Shown here: piece by piece, positions 16,893 through 23,451 of the stretch
How positions within the stretch are numbered: the stretch's first letter is position 1
Layout: each line of letters begins with the position of its first letter
From: CAYRVX01 sp964642165
GTDB taxonomy: Bacteria > Planctomycetota > Phycisphaerae > SM23-33
Length of the DNA stretch: 34,985 nucleotides
Reading direction: 5' to 3'
Assembly: GCA_964642165.1 (NCBI GenBank)
Contig: CAZXOC010000041.1
Span: forward strand, 1 to 34,985
Notes under the pieces: generated by a model
What the model saw: only the letters and a program-made list of their open reading frames with translations
Databases searched by the model: none
Told to the model about the DNA's origin: nothing
Position numbers and translations under genes: made by a program

Positions 16893-18616
16893 GCCTGCCC
16901 CGGGCGCTCTGTCTTGTCGTGGCGTTCGGCGCGGCGTGCCCGGCGACGGGCGCGGGCGCCGGCAACGGCGTGAGGATCCTCACCGGGTCGGACGACGCGG
17001 TCTGGCTGATCCGCCCCGAGACCGGGCAGAGGGCCTTCGACCTGGCCGTCCGCAAGGCCGACGGGGACTGGCAGTGGGTGCACAAGGCCCTGGTGGGTCG
17101 TCCGGCGCGGGCCGCCGCCACGCCGGGGCGCCTCCACGTCCTGTTCGCCGCGCCGGTGCGGCACGTGATCTTCGAGCGGGAGACGGGCGACCTGAGCACG
17201 GCCCTGAGCCCGGACCTGCCTCTCTGGCCGCTGCTGGCGGCGCCCGCGGCGGTGTGCGAAGCGACCGACCCGAACCACCCCGCGGCCCAAGGGGTGGCGG
17301 CGGTGGTGCCGCGCCCGATCGGCTTGGCGACGACGAAGCCCGCGACGTCCCGGGCCGCCACGCAGGTCGCGATCGCGACGGCGCCGGCCGCCACGGCCGG
17401 GTCCCAGCCGGCCACCAGGCCGTGCGACCTCGGCATCTTCCGGAGGATCGGCGCGGAGTGGACGCACCTGGGCGACTGGGCGAACGTCCTGCTCGCCTCA
17501 GACAGCCGCGTCCTCGCCGCGTCCGTGGAAGGGTCGATCTACGTACTGCTCTCCCGCCCGTCGGGCGGGGCCAACCGCCTCGGCCGCTGGGACGGGCGCG
17601 AGGTGCGCGAGGTGGCGCTGGACGGCCCGGCCGCCGCCCGACCCGCCGTTGGCATGCTCGCCGTGGGCGGCAGGCTGGTCCTCGTGCTGGCCGCGCCGGG
17701 CGAGGATCCCGCCCGCCGGCGCCTGCTGATCGGCACGTTCGAGCCGGCCGCCGGGAGCTTCTCGTTCCTGCCGATGGCGCGGGGGGAGGAGACGGCGACC
17801 TGGCCGGCCGACGCGCTGCCCGACGTCGCGCGGCTGGGCGGGCAGATGGCCCTGGTCTGGCAGGAGGACCAGGCCCTCCAGTTCGGCACGTGCGTGCCCC
17901 ACGTCGGGCAACTGACGGCGAAGGGGTCGATCGACGTCTTCGAGCGTCCCCCCCTCGGCGGGCAGGGCGAGGTGTGGATGGAGCGGTTCGTGTGGGTGGT
18001 GTGCGGGGCGATCTTCCTGCCGATGTTCGTGTTTCGCCCCCGCGGGCGGCCGGAACCCTTCGCCCTGCCGGAGACGCTCCGCACGGGTCATCTCGGCAAG
18101 CGCCTGCTGGCGGCGCTGATCGACCTCGGCCCGATCTACGTGTTCACCGCGCTGGTGTTCCGCCTGCTGCCGCTGTCGCCGAGCCAGGAGGAATGGGAGC
18201 GGATGCTGGAGCGCCTGCTCCACGGGCAGAAGGTCGAGATGCCCCTCCAGGTGGCCTTCATGTACATGGCCGTCTACATGCTGTACGCCGCGTACGGCAC
18301 GTTCCTGGAGATGCGCACGGGCACCACGTTCGGCAAGCGGGTGATGAAGCTCCGCGTGGCCGCGGCGGGAGGCCGACGCCCGACGCTGCGCCAGTGCCTC
18401 CTGCGGAACCTCGTCAAGATCATCGAGCTGCAATCGCTGTTCTCGCCGCTGTTCCTGCTGGTCCTGGTGATCCCGCTGTTCACCCGGTACCGGCAGCGGT
18501 TCGGGGACATGATGGCCCGGACGGCCGTCGTGGACGCGCGCCGGACGACCCCGCCGGAGCCGCCCCCCGTGCCGCCGACGCACCCGCCGGACGAATCCGA
18601 CAGGCCGGCGGAGTGA
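16889..18616 (+). CDS. RDD-domain membrane protein with large extracytoplasmic part
   Basis: A 575-residue protein. A signal peptide-like start (SLPRALCLVVAFGAACPATGAGAG) is followed by about 350 residues with beta-propeller-like spacing (repeated VLLASDSRVLAA, GGRLVLVLAAPGED, LIGTFEPA) and a low-complexity Ala/Thr stretch. Then comes one membrane helix (WVVCGAIFLPMFVF). The RDD domain covers about residues 405-550, with helices GKRLLAALIDLGPIYVFTALVF, VAFMYMAVYMLYAAYGTFLEM and the pattern TGTTFGKRVMKLRV; its final part has RQRFGDMMARTAVVD. The C-terminal tail is Pro-rich. The GTG start overlaps the lipoprotein stop (GTGA). RDD function is generally unknown; some members transport ions. It is the last gene of the operon and converges on the SOR-like gene. 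Confidence 0.87.
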   Translation: MSLPRALCLVVAFGAACPATGAGAGNGVRILTGSDDAVWLIRPETGQRAFDLAVRKADGDWQWVHKALVGRPARAAATPGRLHVLFAAPVRHVIFERETGDLSTALSPDLPLWPLLAAPAAVCEATDPNHPAAQGVAAVVPRPIGLATTKPATSRAATQVAIATAPAATAGSQPATRPCDLGIFRRIGAEWTHLGDWANVLLASDSRVLAASVEGSIYVLLSRPSGGANRLGRWDGREVREVALDGPAAARPAVGMLAVGGRLVLVLAAPGEDPARRRLLIGTFEPAAGSFSFLPMARGEETATWPADALPDVARLGGQMALVWQEDQALQFGTCVPHVGQLTAKGSIDVFERPPLGGQGEVWMERFVWVVCGAIFLPMFVFRPRGRPEPFALPETLRTGHLGKRLLAALIDLGPIYVFTALVFRLLPLSPSQEEWERMLERLLHGQKVEMPLQVAFMYMAVYMLYAAYGTFLEMRTGTTFGKRVMKLRVAAAGGRRPTLRQCLLRNLVKIIELQSLFSPLFLLVLVIPLFTRYRQRFGDMMARTAVVDARRTTPPEPPPVPPTHPPDESDRPAE

Positions 18617-18636
18617 GGGCCCCCTCTCGCGGGCGC

Positions 18637-19020
18637 TCAGGGGCGGACGACGATCGGCACCTCCCCCACCCAGACGCCGTGCAGGTTGCAGCGGGCAAAA
18701 GCCCGCAGGCGCTCGGCAGGGGCGGACAGGCAGACCGTCAGGGACACGCGCGGGGTCGTGGTCGCCGCCGTCAGCGAGACCCGCGCAAGGTAGGTCTCGT
18801 CGGCATACAGGTCGATGAACTCGATGAAGTGGCCGCGATCGCCGAAGGGCGCGGGGCTTCCGCCCACCTCCACCGTCACGGCGAAGCGCTCGCCGACGGC
18901 GACCTGAGGCGGGCAGGCGACGGCCGGGATGTGCTTCCGCTCGAGGTCCGTGAGGTTCTGCGGGTCGTGAGCGCGGTTGACGCCGGAGAACAGGTGCCGC
19001 ATGAGCCCGCCACGATCCAT
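18637..19020 (-). CDS. Superoxide reductase-like (class II) protein missing one iron ligand
   Basis: A 127-residue protein of the superoxide reductase (neelaredoxin/desulfoferrodoxin) family. Family features: FSGVNRAHDPQNLTDLERKHIPA, GHFIEFIDLYADETYLARVSLTA, and the end RCNLHGVWVGEVPI. The square-pyramidal iron site normally uses four His and one Cys. I can see His30 (KHIP, with Lys29), His64 (GHFIE), Cys111 and His114 (CNLHG), but where relatives have PHPN the protein reads SPAPF, so the remaining ligand is absent. It may bind iron differently or have lost activity. The ATG at 19020 has GGAGG eight bases upstream. An inverted repeat lies just upstream. Confidence 0.85.
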   Translation of the reverse strand: MDRGGLMRHLFSGVNRAHDPQNLTDLERKHIPAVACPPQVAVGERFAVTVEVGGSPAPFGDRGHFIEFIDLYADETYLARVSLTAATTTPRVSLTVCLSAPAERLRAFARCNLHGVWVGEVPIVVRP

Positions 19021-19066
19021 TGCACGCACCTCCACTGCGGGGCCCGGCGGGATCTCAGGCCCCGGC

Positions 19067-19118
19067 TGCTGTCGACGTATCGTATGGTGGCCCGGCTGCC
19101 CCGCGGCCGTCGACAGCA
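19067..19118. promoter_or_regulatory. 11-bp inverted repeat upstream of the SOR-like gene
   Basis: The arms at 19067-19077 (TGCTGTCGACG) and 19108-19118 are perfect complements separated by 30 bases. They lie 47 bases before the SOR-like start and 30 bases after the sigma factor stop. The core GTCGAC occurs a third time at 19125. No T-run follows either way, so an operator is likelier than a terminator. Confidence 0.5.
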
Positions 19119-19147
19119 TCCCGGGTCGACGGTGAAGGGCGACGGGG

Positions 19148-20113
19148 TCAGGCGGAAAGGTAGCCGTCTTCCAGGGCCGTCCGGATCTTGCGCAGCGCCG
19201 CGATCTGGATCTGCCGGACCCGCTCGTTGCTGAGCCCGACGGCCTGCCCGACCTCCGACAGCGTGTGTCTCCTTCCGCCGCCGTGGATGCCGAAGCGCTG
19301 AAGGACGATCCGCTGCTCCAGCTCGGTGAGCTTGGCATGGTTGCGGCTCAGGATCTCCCGGAGGGCCTCGACCGCGCTCTCCTGGCGGATCTCGTGGCGG
19401 CGGACGTCGTAGTCGCTCCGCTCCAGCTCGGGCCGAAAGCTGGTCGGGAACTCCTGGCGATAGCGTCCCCATTTGCTGGCCAGCCGGCAGAAGCTCTTGA
19501 GGATGGCGCGGCAGGCGTAGGTCGAGAACTTGTATCCGCGGCTGACGTCGAACCGCTCGATGCTCCGCAGGAGGGCGAGGTTGCCTTCGGAGACCAGTTC
19601 GGAGAACTCGACGTTGGGGGTGCGCGAGCGTTTGGCCATGGCCAGGACGAGCCCCATGTTCGCCTCGGCCAAGTCGGACCGCGCGTCCAGCCCCCTGCGG
19701 AACCACCGGACCATCTCGCGCGCCCGGGCCGCGCAGCAGCGCCGGCGCTGGGCCTCGGCCAGGCCGCGAAGCCGGTACCGCGCGTAGTTGTACCGCAGGA
19801 ACAGCGTTTGCTCCTCGTCCCGGCTCAAGTGCGACCGCGTGGACTTCGGGGACAGCAGCTCGTCGACGGGGCCTCCGAAGTAGAGCCATCGCGGCACGTC
19901 GACCTGCCCGTCCTCGCCGAAGAGCCGCGTCTCGGTCTCGGGGCGGTCGAACGACGGGTGGGGAACGTACCGGATTTCCTGGGGGATCCGCCCCAACAGC
20001 TCTCGCTCTCCTGCCGTCAGGGAACCCTCTTCGCCGCCGCCCTCCCGCTGCGGCGTCCGCGCGTCCCTGCCGGGAACCCGAGTCTTCCTTACGGCTGGTT
20101 CCAAGCTGACCAT
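19148..20113 (-). CDS. Alternative sigma-70 factor with divergent region 2.4
   Basis: A 321-residue RpoD-like sigma factor without region 1.1. Visible parts: an N-terminal segment of about 100 residues (LTAGERELLGRIPQEIRYVPHPSFDRPE), region 1.2-like LSRDEEQTLFLRYNYARYRL, region 2 NMGLVLAMAKRS..VEFSELVSEGNLALLRSIERFDVSRGYKFSTYACRAILKSFCRLASKW, and region 4 LTELEQRIVLQRFGI..TLSEVGQAVGLSNERVRQIQIAALRKI. Region 2.4 lacks the usual WWIRQ and reads ACRAILK instead, so promoter choice may differ from the main sigma. Region 3 is short. The ATG at 20113 is preceded by AGGACGAG. A 400-base leader region precedes it. Confidence 0.9.
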   Translation of the reverse strand: MVSLEPAVRKTRVPGRDARTPQREGGGEEGSLTAGERELLGRIPQEIRYVPHPSFDRPETETRLFGEDGQVDVPRWLYFGGPVDELLSPKSTRSHLSRDEEQTLFLRYNYARYRLRGLAEAQRRRCCAARAREMVRWFRRGLDARSDLAEANMGLVLAMAKRSRTPNVEFSELVSEGNLALLRSIERFDVSRGYKFSTYACRAILKSFCRLASKWGRYRQEFPTSFRPELERSDYDVRRHEIRQESAVEALREILSRNHAKLTELEQRIVLQRFGIHGGGRRHTLSEVGQAVGLSNERVRQIQIAALRKIRTALEDGYLSA

Positions 20114-20511
20114 CGGTCTCGTCCTCTCTCTCTGTCCCGCCCGAGGGGCGGGTTTCCCTGAGGGCTCGCCGGGGATCCGGTCCGGGCCGCGGGAGCGAGA
20201 ACTCATCCCAGCCGACCTGCTGCCGCAGCACCACGGATCCCCGGGAGCCGCGTTGTCCCTTTACCAGCGGCGAGTCGTGTCGGCCCATCCCGGATGCCGG
20301 TGCTGCTACCTTAATCAGAGCAGGCGACCCCGAGACGGACAATTGGAGTCGCTCCGGCTTTGCCCGGCGGGCCCCGGAGTAGGCAGCGTAGGGGATTTCT
20401 CTACGATCGGCCGCCCGGTACGGGCAAGGCGCGTCAGCCGGCGTGGGTCAGCAAGCGGTTATCCCCTGTTGCGGCAATCGTTTGGCTGCGCTGCGGGTCG
20501 GACCGGCGCCT
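20114..20511 (-). other. Long leader region of the sigma gene with hairpins
   Basis: No gene is seen here. A candidate promoter reads, on the minus strand, TTGCCC (20422-20427) with an 18-base spacer to TAGAGA (20398-20403), which would give a leader of about 280 bases. Within it is a two-part hairpin at 20352-20379 (six-base arms CTCCGG/CCGGAG around an inner GCCC/GGGC pair). A second perfect hairpin, CCCGCCC-GAG-GGGCGGG at 20136-20152, lies just upstream of the ribosome site. I do not match this to a known riboswitch. Confidence 0.4.
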
Positions 20512-21189
20512 TCAGGACCCCCGTTCGAACTGAACCCACTGGACGGCGTACTTCACCAGTTCGTTGGCCCCGTCGAGGTCCAGCTTCCTCTTGATGTGCT
20601 CCCGGTGAGCGTCGACGGTCTTGACGCTCACGTGCAGCCGCCCCGCGATCTCGCGCGTCTGGAGCCCCTCCCCGATGAGCTCCAGCACCTGGAGCTCGCG
20701 ATCGGTCAGGCGGTCGATCGGGAAGGCCTTCGGGTCGCTCCGGCCGCCCACCATGCTCGAGATCATCTTGTCGGCGACCTTCCCGCTGACGTAGACCTCC
20801 CCGGCGAGGACCTTGCGGACGGCCTCGATGATGCGGTCGGCCACTTCGGACTTGGTCACGTATCCGCGTGCGCCGGCCCGCAGCGCGCGTTCGGCGTAGA
20901 ACATCTCGTCGTGCATGGACAGCACCAGGACGGGCAGCTTCGGCCGGCGGACGCGGAGGTCCTTGATCAGGTCGATGCCGCTGCTGTCCTTCAGGGTGAT
21001 GTCCACGATCGCCAGGTCGGGCTGGAGCGTTTCGACGGCCTCCAGGGCGCCGTGGGCGTCGGCGGCCTCGCCACAGACGGCCAGGTCCGGCTCTTCGCCG
21101 ATAAGCTGCGCCAGGCCGGCGCGCATGATCGGGTGATCGTCCACCACGAGGATGCGGGTCGGCTCCGCGGGGGGCTCGTCTGGGGGCAT
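20512..21189 (-). CDS. NarL/FixJ-type response regulator
   Basis: A 225-residue two-domain regulator. The receiver has Asp17-Asp18 (ILVVDDHP), phospho-acceptor Asp63 (LAIVDITLKD), a Ser in VLSMHDE and Lys in GYVTKSE. The C-terminal LuxR-type helix-turn-helix reads LTDRELQVLELIGEGLQTREIAGRLHVSVKTVDAHREHIKRKLDLDGANELVKYAV. It starts two bases after the histidine kinase stop (TGA CC ATG) with GGAG eight bases upstream, so the pair is co-translated. It likely activates or represses promoters in response to that kinase. Confidence 0.96.
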   Translation of the reverse strand: MPPDEPPAEPTRILVVDDHPIMRAGLAQLIGEEPDLAVCGEAADAHGALEAVETLQPDLAIVDITLKDSSGIDLIKDLRVRRPKLPVLVLSMHDEMFYAERALRAGARGYVTKSEVADRIIEAVRKVLAGEVYVSGKVADKMISSMVGGRSDPKAFPIDRLTDRELQVLELIGEGLQTREIAGRLHVSVKTVDAHREHIKRKLDLDGANELVKYAVQWVQFERGS

Positions 21190-21191
21190 GG

Positions 21192-23120
21192 TCAGGTCTC
21201 CTTCGCCGCGGCCTTGGGGACGCGGCAGACGACGGCGGTCCCCCCTTCCGCGCGGCGGCGGATCGAGAGGTCCGCACCGATCGCGTCGGCGCGGTGGGCC
21301 ATGATCCGCAGCCCCATGCCGTCGCCGGTGGCGAGCCCGTCCGGCAGGCCGATCCCGTCGTCGAGGATCGACAGGACGATCTCGCCGTCCGATTCGGTCA
21401 ACTCGATGACGATCGTGCCGGCCCGGCCGTGCCGCAGGCCGTTGCTCGCCGCCTCCTGCGCGATCCGGAACAGGTGACGGGCCGCCATGCTGTCGGCCAC
21501 GAGCACCGGCCGCTCGCAGCGGAACTCCAATCGCACGCCGAACATGCCTTGCAGGTTGACGGCCAGCTCCCCCAGCGCCTCCATGAAGCTGTCGGGGTCC
21601 AGCCCGACGGGGTCCAGCCCGCGCGCCAGCAAGCGGGTCAGGCCCACCGACTCGGCCAGGATCGACTGGATCTCGGCGGCGCTGTCGGCCTCGGGCAGGT
21701 CCTTGGCCGCCAGCCGACGATGCAGCACCTCGCTGAGGCACGAGACGCCGCTGAGCATCTGCCCCAGGCTGTCGTGCAGGTCCTGGCCGATGCGGCGCTG
21801 CTCCAGCTCGCTGACCCTCAGGACCTCCTGCTCCAGGCGCTTGCGAGCCGTGATGTCGATCCCCAGCTCGAGCGCCAGCTTCGTGCCGTCGGGGTCCGTG
21901 AAGGGATAGCCCCAGATGTGGAAGGTGGACTCGTCGGGCGTGGTCCAGTCCCACTCGACGGGCGCCTCGCCCTCGAAGACCGCCTGGAGCGGACACGGCT
22001 GACAGGGCTGAGACCGGCCCCGGACCACCTCGTGGCAGCGCCGCCCGCCCGGGTCGCCGAAGAGGTCGAGGAACCGGTCGTTGACAAAGCGGTAGCGGCC
22101 GTCGCGGGTCTGGAGCGCCACGAACCCGGGCAGCATCTGGAGCACCGAGAACAGTGTCTGCCGCTCCCGCTGGAGGTCCTCCTCCGCCGCGATGCGCTCG
22201 CGGACCTCGACCTCCAGGCGATCGACGGCCTGGCTGAGCTCCGCCGTCCGCTCCGCGACGCGCCGCTCCAGCCCGACGTTGGCCTCCCGCAGGGCCTCCT
22301 CGGCGCGCTTGAGGTTGCGGAACAGCAGGCGGTACGGCTTCGTCAGCCCCGTCTGGATGACGGCCCGGTAGATCAGGTAGAACGAGAGGAGCTTGAAGTA
22401 GTGCCCGATCTCGTTCGCCAGCCCGTAGGCGTGGGCGTACCGGGTGAATGACAACTCCGACGCGATGCTCACCACGATGGAAGCGACCGTCAGGGCAAGC
22501 ACCTCCCGGTCGAACTGCGAGCGTTTCCACAGCAGCAGGACGGCCGCCGCGGCGAAGGTCGCCGAGATGGCGTACTCGCTGGCGATCTTGAAGGTCGTCA
22601 GGCCGGAGCCTTCGAGGAAGCAGACGGGGAAGGCCCCGGAGAACACGGCCGCGATCGCGCCGGCGAACACCACGGTCAAGCCCAGCATGGTCCAGCCGGC
22701 TCGGAGGCGGCGGCGAAGGAACACGACGGCCAGAACCAGCGAGATGCTCTCAAGGTACCGCGCGCAGATCCACAGTTGCGTCGGCAGGTTGGTGTCGTCG
22801 CGGTATCCCGGGAAGACCGGCATGCCCTTGTAGGCCAACGTGTGGACGAGGTCGATCCCGCCGACGAACAGGTAGGCGATCCCCAGGAAGAGGAAGTAGC
22901 CGTTGTCCCAGAACCGGCGGGAGTTCCACGCGATCACGAAGATCGCGCAGGCCACGATGATGCTGAACAGCTCCACCAGCGTGTGGAAGAGCAGGTACTC
23001 GTACTCGCTCGCCCAGACCAGGGCCAGCAGCACCAGAATGGCCAGCAGGACCTGGCCCGCCGGCACGCGCCACTTCAGGATGGCTTCCCGGGATCTCTGC
23101 ATTGCGTCTCGGTCCGGCAT
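21192..23120 (-). CDS. MASE3-PAS histidine kinase (NarX-like)
   Basis: A membrane sensor kinase of about 642 residues. Residues 20-260 are a MASE3 sensor with multiple hydrophobic helices and the family pattern DLVHTLAYKGMPVF...NLPTQLWICARYLES. A coiled coil (275-320) leads to a PAS domain (320-430) with clustered cysteines 362, 373 and 376 (CHEVV, PCQPCP). The HisKA_3 phospho-acceptor is His449 in RIGQDLHDSLGQ, then a HATPase with AASNGLRHG and DDGIGL. The start may be 23120 (MPDRD) or the ATG at 23102 (MQRSRE); neither has a strong ribosome site. It is the first gene of a two-gene operon with the NarL-type regulator. Confidence 0.94.
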   Translation of the reverse strand: MPDRDAMQRSREAILKWRVPAGQVLLAILVLLALVWASEYEYLLFHTLVELFSIIVACAIFVIAWNSRRFWDNGYFLFLGIAYLFVGGIDLVHTLAYKGMPVFPGYRDDTNLPTQLWICARYLESISLVLAVVFLRRRLRAGWTMLGLTVVFAGAIAAVFSGAFPVCFLEGSGLTTFKIASEYAISATFAAAAVLLLWKRSQFDREVLALTVASIVVSIASELSFTRYAHAYGLANEIGHYFKLLSFYLIYRAVIQTGLTKPYRLLFRNLKRAEEALREANVGLERRVAERTAELSQAVDRLEVEVRERIAAEEDLQRERQTLFSVLQMLPGFVALQTRDGRYRFVNDRFLDLFGDPGGRRCHEVVRGRSQPCQPCPLQAVFEGEAPVEWDWTTPDESTFHIWGYPFTDPDGTKLALELGIDITARKRLEQEVLRVSELEQRRIGQDLHDSLGQMLSGVSCLSEVLHRRLAAKDLPEADSAAEIQSILAESVGLTRLLARGLDPVGLDPDSFMEALGELAVNLQGMFGVRLEFRCERPVLVADSMAARHLFRIAQEAASNGLRHGRAGTIVIELTESDGEIVLSILDDGIGLPDGLATGDGMGLRIMAHRADAIGADLSIRRRAEGGTAVVCRVPKAAAKET

Positions 23121-23248
23121 CGGACCGGCGTGGCGGCTTCGGCCCGGCCGAACGCTCTCCGCAACGTACACAGGAGCAATTCGCGGCGCCCCCGCGAACC
23201 GGGCGGCGCCCCGCCACCCGCGGCTGCGGCACATGCCCCTGAATCATA

Positions 23249-23276
23249 AGTGTACCACGGCGAGAGCTTGGTGCAA
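23249..23276 (-). promoter_or_regulatory. Promoter of the histidine kinase operon
   Basis: On the minus strand TTGCAC, a 16-base spacer, then TACACT. This would start transcription about 120 bases before the kinase ATG. Confidence 0.5.
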
Positions 23277-23312
23277 GCCGGACCCCCCCGCCCCGGGGGA
23301 CTTCGCCGGCGT

Positions 23313-23341
23313 TTGAGGCCGGGGTCCCGAGCGCTTAGGAT
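23313..23341 (+). promoter_or_regulatory. Promoter of the tandem binding protein gene
   Basis: TTGAGG and TAGGAT separated by 17 bases, about 105 bases before the ATG at 23452. Confidence 0.5.
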
Positions 23342-23451
23342 GTGTAGCGGCAGGCACGGCACGCGAAGACGACCCTCGGCGCAGCCGTGCCTCGAGCCGG
23401 CAGCGGCTGCGGCCCGCTGCCTTGCCGGGCACCGGAAAGGAGACCCACAGC

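Larger units (their letters stand above)
23121..23451. other. Divergent intergenic region between kinase and tandem binding protein
   Basis: No gene is seen. Two back-to-back promoters are present (listed separately), about 40 bases apart at their -35 boxes. Between and around them are short GC-rich arms, including GGACCCC at 23280-23286 and its complement GGGGTCC at 23321-23327, a possible regulator site. Confidence 0.45.

Noticed and set aside
16831..19233. An 800-codon plus-strand frame across the RDD and SOR-like region
   Set aside because: Arg/Gly/Pro-rich shadow frame; both real genes have family motifs in other frames.
20136..20152. The CCCGCCC-GAG-GGGCGGG hairpin as a Rho-independent terminator
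   Set aside because: On the minus strand no U-run follows, and it lies within the sigma leader just before the start codon, so it is listed as a leader hairpin.
20352..20379. A cyclic-di-GMP or cobalamin riboswitch in the sigma leader
   Set aside because: A few bases (GGGCAAAGCC) recall such aptamers, but the conserved cores and tetraloop receptor are not visible.
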